Positions 49,408 through 59,524 are shown, counted from the first letter of the stretch. The stretch: 64,000 nucleotides of DNA from Symbiodinium natans (GCA_905221605.1 CAJNDS010002745.1:696001-760000), one strand, 5' to 3'. Made by a program: numbers and translations. Notes: a model not told the origin generated them from the letters alone.

Positions 49408-50117
49408 CTGAAGCCCCAAAAATCCCTGAAGCCCTAGAGGCCCTAAGAGCGCTAAGCCACGAACCCGAAAACCCTGAACCCAAATTGCCTACCTCTGTTC
49501 AACCCTCCGAAGCCCTGTGTGTCCCAGAAGCCCTGTACTTCCTACAAGTAGGGTTTGGGGTTTAGGGTTTGGGGTTTTGGGTTTTTAAGGTTCTAACTTG
49601 ACTTACAAGGGGATTAATACCTAAACATATCAGACTGTAATCTGCCCCTAAAACCCTACTCATAACTTCGGGGGCCTTCCAACCTTCAAACCGCCAATCC
49701 CTAAACCCTAAATCCTAAACCCTAAACCCTAAACCCCAAACCCCAAACCCTAAACCCGCAGCCTTGCTGCCAGATGGAGCTGCGCGGCCCTGCACTTTGG
49801 TGTGAAGTGCAGGGAAAGGTGTGCGGTAGAGGGTTAGGGTCTAGGGGTTAGGGTTCAGGGTTTAGGGTTCAGGGTTTAGGGTTGAGGGTTTAGGGTTCAG
49901 GGTTCAGGGTTTAGGGCTAGGGATAAGGGAAGAGAGCGCTTACTGTCGGATGCAGGACCTTGGGGCGTCTAGGTTTCGGATTAGGGTGTGTAGGGTTTGT
50001 TTTAAGGTTTAAGGTTCAGCTTTAAAGGCCTTAGGGTTTGGGGTGTAGTAGGGTTAGGGTTTAGGGTTGAGGGTTTAGGGCATTTTTCAAAAACATTATG
50101 AGGGTTCCTTGGATTAC

Positions 50118-50151
50118 TGAGCTCAGGCTGGCTCGAGTTCAGCCTCTGCCG
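50118..50151 (-). CDS. short candidate exon with GTAATC donor
   Basis: Acceptor ACTTTCTCAAG|C and donor GAGCTCA|GTAATC. The frame is RQRLNSSQPEL. Confidence 0.38.
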
Positions 50152-50354
50152 CTTGAGAAAGTTTGGGGTCGATTAGACACCCCCTCCCCTTAGCCCTATT
50201 CCCGAAACCCCAAACCCTTCAAACCCGAAGCCCAAACCCTTTAACCCTTCAGCCCCTAAACCCCTAAACCCTATAACCCAAAACCCGGTAAACCCCAAAC
50301 CCTATGCCCAAACCCTAAAGCCTAAACTCCGAAACCCTGAACCCCGTCCACAGC

Positions 50355-50401
50355 CTCTCAAGTGATGAAGCTAAGCTTTTTGCCTCCTGGGGAACCACCA
50401 C
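50355..50401 (-). CDS. candidate exon, unknown protein
   Basis: Acceptor CCAGTCAGACTATAG|G and GC donor TTGAGAG|GCTG. The frame is VVVPQEAKSLASSLE. Confidence 0.46.
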
Positions 50402-50932
50402 CTATAGTCTGACTGGCTCGAAGTACCATAAATCCTGAATCCTGAAGGGGGTTACTAAACATGGTTGTAAATATTAGGGTTTACGGTTTAGGGGCGTTCT
50501 TCTTGCTTTCGTGGGGGTGTTGGGGGCTTGGGGGGTCTGGATGCCTCCGCACTGGCCGCCATCGCAGCTTATCGACACCGAGGCAGGCAATACAAGTCTT
50601 GATCCCTACGCCCTAAACCCTAAACCCTGGACACTAAACCATAAAAGATGGCAAGCAAGCCCAAACGCTAAGTTCAAAGTCTCTGCTTGAGCCAAACGGC
50701 TGACATGGGCGGAATCTGGGGAGGGTTAAGGGTTAAGGGTTTCAGGTTTAGGGCTCTCTCAACCCTAAACCCCCAAAGCTTGGGGTTCAGAGTTTAGGGT
50801 TTAGGCTTTGGGGTGAAAACCCTAAACCCTAGACCCTAGACCCTAAACCCTAAACCCTAACCCCCCCCCCCCCCCCCAGAGCCACCGCCATCAGCTCACC
50901 CCTAGATGCTTTGAAGCCCCTGCCGACTGGCT

Positions 50933-51015
50933 GGTTCCTAGTAGGGAATGCGGGAATGAGGTACCCTATATGTATATGTATATATATATACATATATATA
51001 TATATGTATATATAC

Positions 51016-51050
<35 letters not shown>

Positions 51051-51113
51051 CTCCCTTAATAGGGTATATTTAGGGCCCTAGTTCCGATTCCCTCATTCCC
51101 TACGAAGAACCAG
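50933..51113. repeat. hairpin family C with (TA)n interior
   Basis: GGTTCCTAGTAGGGAATGCG / CGATTCCCTCATTCCCTACG plus AAGAACC arms enclose about 90 bp of TATATG/CATATA microsatellite that is itself palindromic. Confidence 0.82.
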
Positions 51114-51261
51114 GGAGTTCCTAAATCCTAAGCCCAAAGCCCTAAACCCTAAACCCCAACCTCTAAACCCTAAACCCTAAACCCTAAACCCTAAACCCCT
51201 GACCCCTGAACCCCTAAACCCCTAAACCCGAAACCCTAAACGCCCTGCCTAGGCTTGGCAC

Positions 51262-51313
51262 GGACTCCAGCGGCCGCAAGGCGGCGGCGGTGGTGGTCAT
51301 GGCGGGGAGGAGT
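51262..51313 (-). CDS. candidate exon, low support
   Basis: Acceptor CCCCCCCCAG|A and donor GAGTCC|GTGCC. The frame is LLPAMTTTAAALRPLES. Other frames are open because the region is very GC-rich. Confidence 0.3.
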
Positions 51314-51349
51314 CTGGGGGGGGGACGAGTGGGGCCTACAGAACCCTAA

Positions 51350-51545
51350 GAAGCTGCGTGGGCCTGGCCGGTTGGCGGTTTAGGGTTTCGGGTTTAGGGT
51401 TTAGGGTTCAGGGTCCAGGGTTAGGAAGCTGCGTAGGCCTGGCCGGTGTGTGTTAGGGTTTGGGGTTTGGGGTTTGGGGTTTGGGGTTTAGGGTTTAGGG
51501 TTCAGGGTTCAGGGTTAGGAAGCTGCGTAGGCCTGGCCGGTTGGG
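51350..51545. repeat. three copies of a 25-bp unit among telomere-like repeats
   Basis: AAGCTGCGTAGGCCTGGCCG recurs at about 51350, 51425 and 51519, each copy separated by TTTAGGG/TTTGGGG/TTCAGGG units. Confidence 0.9.
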
Positions 51546-51665
51546 GGTTTGGGGTTTGGGGTTTGGGGTTTGGGAATTAGGGTTTAGGGTTTGGGGTTTG
51601 GGGTTTGGGGTTTAGGGTTTAGGGTTTGGGGTTTGGGGTTTGGGGTTTGGGGTTTAGGGTTTTGG
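51457..51665. repeat. TTTGGGG variant blocks
   Basis: Runs of four to five TTTGGGG units alternate with TTTAGGG and TTCAGGG. Confidence 0.94.
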
Positions 51666-51839
51666 GTTTATGGTTCAGGGTTCAGGGTTTAGGCTTTACT
51701 TAGGGTTTGGGGTTTATAGGGTTTAGGGTCTACCACCCAACCTGTATCATCACCCGTATCAAGCGGGTAGCACAGGACCCGAATCGCCAAACCCGAAGCT
51801 CTAAATAGTCACGGGGAAGGGTCGTGAAGGAGGGGGAGG

Positions 51840-51918
51840 CTGTCGGTTTGGTTCACCCTAAACCCTAAACCCTAAACCCTAAACCCTAAACCCTAAACCC
51901 TAAACCCTAAACCCTAAA
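51840..51918. repeat. CCCTAAA telomere-type tract
   Basis: Ten perfect units. Confidence 0.97.
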
Positions 51919-51948
51919 ATGCCCTTTAAAGCACACACACACACTCTC

Positions 51949-51996
51949 CGGATGGCAAGTTGAAAGAAGCGATTGTTTCCTTGAGGGATCTCGATC
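51949..51996 (-). CDS. candidate exon, unknown protein
   Basis: Acceptor CCCTGAGAG|G. The frame is IEIPQGNNRFFQLAI. The donor is probably GA (CCG|GAGAG) or missing. Confidence 0.35.
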
Positions 51997-52003
51997 CTCT
52001 CAG

Positions 52004-52071
52004 GGCCCGAACTCCAAAAGCCTAAAAGCCACGCTACACAGGACTGTAAGCCCCAATTTGGCCCCAATGCA
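52004..52071 (-). CDS. candidate exon, hydrophobic
   Basis: Acceptor GGTGTAGAG|T. The frame CIGAKLGLTVLCSVAFRLLE ends at a TGA within the next exon's acceptor region. Confidence 0.33.
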
Positions 52072-52964
52072 CTCTACACCCTGAATCCTAAACTCTAAAC
52101 CCTAAACCTTAATCCTAAACCCTAAACCCGAAACCCTAAACCCTAAACCCTAAACCCTGAACCCTAAACCCTAAACCCTAAACCATGAAACCTAAACCCT
52201 AAACCCCAATGTGCCCAGGAGTGCGACGCGGACGCGGCTGGACTTTGGGCCTCGGCCAAGGCTGAGCGCTTTAGGGTTTAGGGTTTAGGGTTTTGGGCTT
52301 AGGGCTCTAAGCAGGTTCTAAGTGGGTTCTAAGTAGGTTCTAAGTAGGCTTAGATTTTTTTGGTTGTAAGTACCCATGAAGCTCCAAGTAGGGTTCAAGG
52401 TCTGAAGGTTTGTAAGATCTCAAACTCAAGGGCCTCCAGGATTTAGGGTTACTACACCAGGGATTGCGGCTCAGGGCTTTGGGTTCCTAAGCCCAAACCC
52501 GAAACCCCTAAACCCAAACCCGAACTCACAAGTATCCAACACAACCTACTATTTTGTAGGCTGTGGCTACAAAATCCCGTGTAGTGTAGGTTTCTCAGGG
52601 AGCCTACCAACAAGTAGGTTTTGGGAGTTCCTCAACCCTAAACCCTAAACCCAAACCCTCTACTGTATCGCGTATGGGATGGTTGGGCTAGATAAGTCGC
52701 ACGATGGCGATCTTCACGGTGCCTGAAGCGCTAAGCTTAGTGGGCCCTTAAGGGAGGAGGGTCGAGCCAGCGGGAAGTAAACCCTAGCCCTAAACCCTAG
52801 CCCTAAACCCTAACCCAAAAACCCTCAACCCTACACTGGTAGGTAACCCAAGTCTTCTGAAATGTTTTCTGGTGCTCCCGAAGGCTCTCTGAGCTTTGGG
52901 TTTGGGCTTTGGGTTGAGGGTTTTGAGGGGTTGAGGGCTGAGGGATTTTAGGGTTGAGAGCCTA

Positions 52965-54190
52965 CAGGGAGGGGCCCCGAATTATCCGCCGACCCCAGCA
53001 ACAGCGGGGCGGCGTCAGTGAAGACCCTCCCTGCCCTCACCGCAACCTCTTCCCCCTTCCCCTTCCCAACCATTCCACTCCACCTTTCACCATTCCACTC
53101 CACCTCGGCCTTGCCTTCTGCCCCTAACCTCCCCTGCCCCTCCCCTTCCTGATCAGATGCTTTATTCGCATGCCCGCCCGCTCCGCTTGCTCCGCCCGCT
53201 CCGCTTGCTCCACCCTTCCCTCCCCCCCCGCCCCCCCACCCCCCCCCCCACCCACCCCCCCACCCCCCCACCCCCACCCCCCCACCCCCCCCCAACCCCA
53301 CCCCCACCCCCCCCCCCCACCCCCCCCTCCCACTACCCTTCCCCTTCCCAACCATTCCAGTCCATCCTCCTCCCTCTCTAGAATTGATCAGATGACTGAC
53401 TTTAAAGGGCTCCACCAACCATTCCCCTCCATCCTCCTCCCTCTCTAACTTTAAAGAGCTCCAACCCCACCCACCCCACCCCCCCCGCCCCCCCCCCCCC
53501 CCCCACGCCCACCACCAACCCCCCCCTTCCCAAACCATTCCAGTCCATCCTCCCCCCCCGTTTAGAGAGATGACTGACTTTTACCCCCCCGGCCCCCCCC
53601 CCCCCACCCCCCCCCCCCCCCCCCCACCCCCCCCCCCCCACCCCCACCCCACCCCCCCCCCCCCCCCACCCTTTCCCTGCCCCTCCCACTACCCCTCCCC
53701 GACCCCTTCCCCACCCCCAATCCACCCTTCTCCACCTACCCCCTACACCACCAACCCCTTCCCACTACCCTTCTCTCCCCTGAGATGACTGACTTAAAGA
53801 GCTCCAGTGGCATGCCCCCACCCCCACCCCCACCCCCCCCCCCCCCCCACTCCCACTTCCAGTCCATCCTCCCCCCCGTTGAGATGACTGACTTTTTTAA
53901 ACGCCCCCACCCCCCCCCCTCCATCCCCCCCCCCCCCCCCCCCCCTGCCAGAAGATTCTCTGCCCTCAGCCCCTTCCATCCACCACCCTTCCCCACCGCT
54001 CCCCTCTCCCCCCTCTCACCGCCCCAACCCTCCCACCACCAACCCCTTCCTTCCCTCCCTTCCACTCCATCCTCCTCCCCTACCCCTTCCACTCCAGCCA
54101 CTTACCTCCCTCCACTCCCACCACCAACCCCTTCCCTGCCCCTCCCACTACCCTTCCCCTTCCCAACCATTCCACTCCATCCTCCTCCCC
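52965..54190. repeat. C-rich satellite, left part
   Basis: Pyrimidine-rich plus strand built from CCCAACCATTCCACTCCA, CTTCCCCTTCCC and long CCCCACCCC runs. It is punctuated by GATGACTGACTT with AAAG.GCTCCA at 53390, 53569, 53783 and 53882. All long frames in it are Pro- or Gly-runs and are not genes. Confidence 0.9.
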
Positions 54191-55007
54191 TACTTAATTG
54201 ACCCCGCCGACTTATCGACTTATAAGTATGTGATATGTATCGATTAAGTTGTTTATCTTGGAGTTAAGTTTGTTTTATGTAATTAAGTTCCAGATAAGTT
54301 CGACATTTTTTTGCTTGACATATCTCGGACTTAGGAACTTATGCGTGTTATGTCAACATACTTACATCGAACTTATCTCCACTTATCTGTTTTACATTTT
54401 GGGATGTTTTTCACTGGTTAGAGCGTGCATTTCAGCTAAAATTGAAGAAATCGGTCTTGCAGCCCCTGCAACAGATATTCTATAGTTGCCTGGCAGCGTT
54501 AAAGCCTCCCCGGCCACCTCGGGACGCTTGGGCGCCTTGTCCGCCAGGTGTCCGCCCGGTGTCCGCCAGTGTCCGCGACAATTTACGTCAAGCCCTGGCT
54601 CGCGGACGTTCACTTCCGAGGAAATGATGTCCGCCTGCATGGGCTCATATAAGCCCGGACCCCGCGCCACTACCATCGGGTGTCGTCTGCTGTCCGCGGG
54701 TGTCCGCGAGCCGGTCCGCAAAAAGTGCCAATGTCCGCGGAGTTGGCCTGCTTTTTCCTTGTTTTCGCACGTTTTGCCTTGCCATGCTTGCAAGAAGCAA
54801 AAGGTCTCTCTGCATCTCTGGGCATAGTTTTCTGCCATGCCTAAGCCGTGCGCCTTTTTTGTTTCGAAACAAAGGTGCTGTTCATGAAACGATGAAAAAG
54901 CAAGCCTACGAACTTATACACAACTTATCTCCTACTTAAAACGTATGTAAGATAAGTCCAGCATAAGTTCAAATTAAGTTCATATGTACCACGGCGTCAA
55001 TATAGTA
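54191..55007. mobile_element. 817-bp TIR element (MITE-like) inside the satellite
   Basis: Left end TACTTAATTGACCCCG and the reverse complement of the right end TACTATATTGACGCCG match at 13 of 16 bases. Within 100 bp of each end lie many copies of ACTTAT/ATAAGT, like subterminal transposase-binding motifs. The GC content is much lower than in the flanking satellite. The interior has seven or more GTGTCCGC motifs and a 148-codon minus-strand frame (54392-54838) that I do not recognise. Flanks are low-complexity, so a target duplication cannot be read. Confidence 0.55.
54392..54838 (-). CDS. hypothetical ORF in TIR element, 148 codons
   Basis: Starts MAENYAQRCRETFCFLQAWQ. The middle contains GHWRTPGGHLADKAPKRPEV, which derives from the GTGTCCGC motif repeats. 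Overlapping plus-strand ORFs exist. No transposase motif is visible, so it may be non-coding. Confidence 0.25.
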   Translation of the reverse strand: MAENYAQRCRETFCFLQAWQGKTCENKEKAGQLRGHWHFLRTGSRTPADSRRHPMVVARGPGLYEPMQADIISSEVNVREPGLDVNCRGHWRTPGGHLADKAPKRPEVAGEALTLPGNYRISVAGAARPISSILAEMHALTSEKHPKM

Positions 55008-56151
55008 CCCCTTCCCCCATTCCACTCCATCCCCCCACTCCTCCAACCCTGCCTTCCACCCCCCAACTCCCCAATCCCCCCACCCTCCCCCCCCGACTTT
55101 TAAAGGGCTCCGCCCTTCCTGCCCGGTTCGCCCACCCCCATCACCCCTGACTTCCCTCACCAGCACCGTCCCCCCAACCCCCCCCCCCCCACCCCACCCC
55201 CACCCCCCGCACCCCCCCCACCCACCCCCCACCCCCGCCCGCCTCACCCCCCACCCCCCCCCTACCCCCCCCACCCCCCGCCATTCCTTGGCCTTGCCTT
55301 CCGCCTGTTTAGGGGCGGGGAAGGGGTGGTGGGGTGGATTGGGGGTAGGGGAGGAGGATGGAGTGGAATGGTTGGGAAGCGGAGGGTAGTGGGAGGGGGG
55401 GGCATCCTCCTCCCCTACCCCTTCCCCATTCTTGCCCCCCCTCTCACCGTACTCCAACCCCTTCCCCGCCCCTAACCCTCCCACCACCAACCCATGCCCC
55501 CCCCTCCCACTACCCAACACTCCATCCTCCTCCCCTACCCCTTCCCCACCCCCAATCTCCAGCCACTGACTTCATCTCCTCCACCTCCACTCCCACCACC
55601 AACCCCTTCCCCTGCCCCCCGCTCCCCACCACCCTTCCCCTTCCCAACCAGTCCACTCCACCCCCATCCGCCCCCCCGACTGCTCCCCTTCCCCATCTCT
55701 GTCCCCCCTCTCACACCCCTTCCCGCCCGCTCCGCCCACCCTTCTCTAGAGTCGATCAGATGACTGACTTTATTTCAAGGGCTCCAGTGCATGCCCTTCC
55801 CAACCATTCCACTCCACCTCTCCCACCCCTAACCCTCCCCTCCCTTACCCTCCCCACCCCCAATCCACCCTTCTCCAACCACTTACCTCATCTCCACCTA
55901 CCCCTCTCCCCCCCACTCCCACCACCAACCCCTTCCATTGCCCCCCGCTCCCTTCCCCTTCCCAACCATTCCACTCCACCCCCATCCCGCTCCCCTCCCC
56001 CTTGCCCCCCCCCCCCCCCCCCCCCCCGACCGCTCCCCTTCCCCATCTCTGTCCCCCTCTCTCACCGCTCCACCCCTGCCTTCCCCCCAACCCACCCACC
56101 CCCCAACCCCCCACCCCACCCTCCCCCCCCCACCCACCCTGCACCTCCTGT
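55008..56151. repeat. C-rich satellite, right part
   Basis: Continues the left part: CCTCCTCCCCTACCCCTTCC, CACCACCAACCCCTTCC and another GATGACTGACTTT with GGGCTCCAG at 55757. It borders the Cys-rich exon. A 391-codon Pro-rich frame (55358-56533) is an artefact of this composition. Confidence 0.9.
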
Positions 56152-56524
56152 AGAATCTGCTGCCGCTTCCTGCAGCGGTCTGCAGCGCACACCTTTTCCC
56201 GTCGGTTGTGCAGCCTGCGGCGCGCGCGCAGGCCCATATCCGCAGGCCCATATCTCGGCACCGCAGCTGCTGGCGGCACACGATGCACGTCCGGTCCCGT
56301 TTCTGGCACCAGCCATTGTGCGTGAAGGCCGCTTGCGGATACCAGTGCTCGCAAGTTCCGCACTGCCGCTTCTCCAGGCACATGCAGCAGGTGCTCTGCC
56401 AGATCAGATAATTGCTGATTTTTCCGGGAAATGCCTCCGGTGCCTGCCATCGCTTGCAGCGCCTACAGCGGTACGGCGTGCCGCGCTCTCGTTTAAAACA
56501 GCTGGTTTTGGGGGTCGGCGGCAC
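56152..56524 (-). CDS. Cys-rich protein exon with two zinc-like modules, possibly Stc1-like
   Basis: About 120 codons are open before the frame runs into Gly-rich satellite. A donor, AGGAG|GTGCAG, lies at the boundary. Two similar modules occur in tandem. Module 1 is CRRCKRWQAPEAF, then a CC-M-C pair about 13 residues later. Module 2 is CGTCEHWYPQAAF, then NGWCQKRDRTCIVC. Both have C-x2-C, a Trp, an A-F pair and a distal C-x2-C, as expected for paired zinc-binding sites. From memory the pattern resembles the Stc1 domain (in fission yeast a link between RNAi and heterochromatin). That assignment is an inference. No in-frame ATG is seen. An upstream TAA lies five codons before 56524, so the 5' part probably lies in another exon (acceptor CCGCCAG|T). 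Confidence 0.55.
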
Positions 56525-56567
56525 TGGCGGTAGCCATTAAATAAGTGGAGTTATACGAGCCCTAAAT

Positions 56568-56696
56568 TGGGTTATAAGGATCCTAACTTAAGTTATAAGT
56601 CCCTTAAGTTGTAGAGTTTCCCAAACCACAATTGGGTCATAAGGATCCTAACTTAAGTTATAAGTCCCTGAAGTTGTAGAGTTTCCTAACCCACAA
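56568..56696. repeat. 65-bp tandem duplication
   Basis: TTGGGTTATAAGGATCCTAA and the next 45 bases are repeated once with about six differences. It contains TAAGTTATAAGT motifs like those in the TIR element at 54191. Confidence 0.92.
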
Positions 56697-56932
56697 GCCC
56701 CACAACGCTCAAAGAAGTGTCGGCCCCCCCTTGTGCGGAAGCCTTAGCACGGACTTTTCGGTTTACGGTTTCAGGGTTTCAGGGCTTCAGGGCTTTAGGG
56801 TTTTAGGGTCTCAGGGCTAGGTTTAGGGCTTTAGGGCTTTAGGTTTTTAGGGTCTTAGGGTCTTAGGGCTTAGGTCTAGGGTCTAGGGTCTAGGGTTTAG
56901 GGTTTAGGGTTAGGGTTTAAAGGGTTGCACTA

Positions 56933-56986
56933 GAGGATTTTTTGAGCATGCATCGTGCACGTCGCGTCCTCAGGGTCGTTGCAGTG
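56933..56986 (-). CDS. candidate exon, Cys-containing
   Basis: Acceptor CTCGAATTTTTGCCTAG|C has a good pyrimidine tract. The frame is HCNDPEDATCTMHAQKIL, then a stop in the repeat. Confidence 0.38.
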
Positions 56987-57190
56987 CTAGGCAAAAATTC
57001 GAGAGCCTTCCACCGCCCGGCGGGGCAAGCGAGGACATCTACGCAGGAAGAAAGGTACGCCCAGAAGCATAAGCCTGTATCTTTTGGGACGCTAAAGGGT
57101 TTTGGGTTTAGAGTTTAGGGTTTAGGGTCTAGGGTTTCGGGTTTAGGGTTGAGGGTTTTAGGCCAAAAAACCCTAAGCCCTATTATTTAT

Positions 57191-57431
57191 TTACTTAGCT
57201 GCCCTACGCGCATGCTGTGTGGAGGGCAAGGGGGATGCCCATGGCTGCAGGCATAGCCTCAAGCACTCAAGGTATGGAACAGGATCCTTCTTCTTCTTAT
57301 CCTTCTTCTTCTGCTTCTTCTTCTTCTTCTTCTGGTTCTTCTTCTGCTTCTTCTTATCCTTCTTCTTCTGCTTCTTCTTCTCCTTCTCCTCCTCCTCTCT
57401 CTCTCTGTCTCTCTGCCTCTCTCGCTCTCCC
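57191..57431 (-). CDS. candidate terminal exon, Lys/Glu-rich, about 79 codons
   Basis: Acceptor GGGTTTTGTAG|G. A highly charged segment (RQRDREREEEEKEKKKQ, then long Lys runs with Gln/Asp breaks) is followed by DPVPYLECLRLCLQPWASPL and a basic tail ending AAK and TAA. The Lys runs come from a GAA/CTT microsatellite, so part of the length is repeat expansion. The non-repetitive tail and stop suggest a real C-terminus. Confidence 0.5.
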
Positions 57432-57554
57432 CTACAAAACCCTACGAACCGTACAAACCCTTGAAAACTCTATACAATCCTCTAAAACACAATGAAACCC
57501 TATCAGCCTGTGTGTTTGGGGCTTAGGGCCTGTACGGCGTAGGGCTCAGCATAC

Positions 57555-57667
57555 TATGTGCCAGGCGGTGTGGCTCTCAAGCCGAAATGGCAAGGAGTGA
57601 CATTCGTCAAATTCCCCGCTTGTAGTGGTAGGTCGGTATGGCTGACACAGAGTCGGTAGCAGAGATA
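57555..57667 (-). CDS. candidate exon, 37 codons
   Basis: Acceptor AGGGTTGAG|T and donor CACATA|GTATGC. The frame is YLCYRLCVSHTDLPLQAGNL then TNVTPCHFGLRATPPG. Confidence 0.47.
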
Positions 57668-58134
57668 CTCAACCCTAAACCTAAACCCTAAATCCTAAAC
57701 CCTAAACCCTAAGTTTAAACCCTGCACCACCAAGTTTTAAGTAGGGTGAAATGTAGGTTCGTTGCGTAGGAAAGTTTGAAGTTGGCATCGTAATTTGGGC
57801 CCTACTTGTAGGATCGACCTCGAGAGCAACCCCGTAAGTACCTAGAAAGAGTATTGAGGTTTTGAGAGGGCTTTAGGGTTTAGGGTTTAGGGTTTAGGGT
57901 TTAGGGCTTAGGGTTCCCGCGTCATCTAGAAACGAAAACAAGGGAGAGAAGGACACCTATCCCCAAAATACGGGAAACACTGTGGCATTCCTCACCCTAA
58001 CACCCTATGAACCTTAAACCCTAAACCTAAACCCCAAGCCCCTCCCACCTCCCCGCCCAATATTGCTTGACATGTATTTCCAGGTGGCATCCTTCCGATC
58101 AAAACCCTCCATAAAAACCCTCAAGCCCACCGCC

Positions 58135-58319
58135 TAAACCCTAAACCCTAAACCCTAAACCCTAAACCCTAAACTCCCTACTCCCTAAACCCTAAACCCT
58201 AAACCCTAAACCCTAAACGCTAAACCCTAAACCCTAAACCCTAAACCCTAAACCCTAAACCCTAAACCCTAAACCCTAAACCCTAAACCCTAAACCCTAA
58301 ACCCTAAACCCTAAACCCT
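58135..58319. repeat. CCCTAAA telomere-type tract
   Basis: About 25 units with two small slips. Confidence 0.97.
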
Positions 58320-58330
58320 TTCCTTCCGAC

Positions 58331-58410
58331 CTATCCAAGCAGCTGCGCGCTCTAGCCCTGGAACAGCTGTCGGGTTCCCGACAGGCCTGAGGGCGTTTGG
58401 CTGGAAGAAC
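58331..58410 (-). CDS. candidate exon, 26 codons
   Basis: Acceptor CCAGTGCTGAG|G and donor TGGATAG|GTCGG. The frame is FFQPNALRPVGNPTAVPGLE then RAAAWI. Confidence 0.5.
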
Positions 58411-58930
58411 CTCAGCACTGGTTTAGGGTTTAGGGTTTGGGGTTTAGGGCTTAGGGTTTAGGGTTTAGGGTTTAGGGTTACCTGATAAAGAAAAACACCT
58501 CAGCACCCCATTCAGACAAGATAAAGCCATATGAAACCCTATGAAACCAAACTAAACCCTACTAGAAACCCAGAACAACTCTTAACAACCTGAGAAACAA
58601 ATTCTGAAGACCCTAAACCCCAAACCGGCCGCCCCAAACCCTAAACCCTTAAAACCCCGGGGCTACGTACCCAGGGCACTTCGGGGCCTGTCTTCGTGAC
58701 ATCCATCTAAGGGTAGTTTCATGGTCCCTTTGTATGGGGTTTCGGGTTTAGGGTTTAGGGCCCTTAAAAGGGGACCCTCATATACCCCTCATATACCCTC
58801 TGCAAGCCAAGGCCCGTACGTCAGAACCCTGTACAGAGGGTAAGGGGGCATTTTGAGGGCCCAAGTAACTACCCTTGGAATCCTAGGCGCGCTTTTGGGT
58901 TTAGGGTTTCGGGCTCAGAGCAGCATATCC

Positions 58931-59029
58931 TGATATGTTCCCCCTTTTTCTAACAATCCTTAAACGGACATATAGTGGGGGGTGCTACAACCCCTTTGAA
59001 GGACTGTTCGTATAAGGAGGAGCATCCCA
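58931..59029. repeat. hairpin family A element
   Basis: Arms TGATATGTTCCCC..TCTAACAATCC and GGACTGTTCGTATAAGGAGG..AGCATCCC. Confidence 0.72.
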
Positions 59030-59145
59030 AAGCACACATCTTTTACCCTAAGCCCTGAACCCTAAACCCTAAACCCTAAACCCTGAACCCTGAACCCTAA
59101 ACCCTAAACCCTAAACCCTAAACCCTGAGGCACAAAAGAAACAAC

Positions 59146-59214
59146 TTCATGCAAAGGGTCCCTGGAGCGGCCCACTCGGCGCGGCCACGGCTGAGCCGCG
59201 AAAAGAGGGCGTAC
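59146..59214 (-). CDS. candidate exon, 22 codons
   Basis: Acceptor AAACTCAG|G and donor ATGAA|GTTGTT. The frame is YALFSRLSRGRAEWAAPGTL then CM, with high GC3. Confidence 0.5.
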
Positions 59215-59310
59215 CTGAGTTTAGGGTTTAGGGTTTAGGGTTTAGAGTCTAGGGTTTAGGGTTTAGGGTTTAGGGTCAGGGGTTTAGGGTGTATCCTCCC
59301 AAGTCCTGAT

Positions 59311-59355
59311 GTCGGAATTCTCTCAAGTCGCAGCCACGAAAAGGCCTTGAAAGCC
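59311..59355 (-). CDS. candidate exon, strand uncertain
   Basis: Acceptor CCTTTGTGACTTCTTCAG|G is strong. The frame is AFKAFSWLRLERIPT. A 53-codon basic plus-strand frame (from 59303) covers the same bases. Confidence 0.35.
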
Positions 59356-59524
59356 CTGAAGAAGTCACAAAGGAGCCACGCCAACAAAACCATCAAACTG
59401 CACGCTATTCAACCCACGACAAGGTCAGGAACGACGGTGCGCAAGAGACTGAGAAACCCCTAAACCCTAAACCCTAACCCCTAACCCCTAAACCCTAAAC
59501 CCTAAACTCTAAACCCTCGTCAAC

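Noticed and set aside
52948-54101. Several 75-196 codon Gly/Trp-rich minus-strand ORFs
   Set aside because: They are the antisense of the C-rich satellite. The composition is purely repeat-driven.
55358-56533. 391-codon plus-strand ORF
   Set aside because: It is a Pro/Ser/His run through the C-rich satellite plus the antisense of the Cys-rich exon. No protein-like segment of its own.
56521-56545. Possible relict dinoflagellate spliced leader (GCGGTAGCCATTAAATAAG)
   Set aside because: Only about nine consecutive bases match the spliced-leader consensus, so chance is likely.
57217-57495. 92- and 81-codon plus-strand Ser/Phe-rich ORFs
   Set aside because: They are readings of a CTT microsatellite. 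The minus strand gives a Lys-rich frame with a non-repetitive tail and stop, which is preferred.
59303-59461. 53-codon basic plus-strand frame (EKALKALKKSQRSHANKT)
   Set aside because: Protein-like, but it has no acceptor on that strand. The minus strand has a strong CTTCTTCAG|G acceptor inside the same bases. Left undecided rather than annotated.
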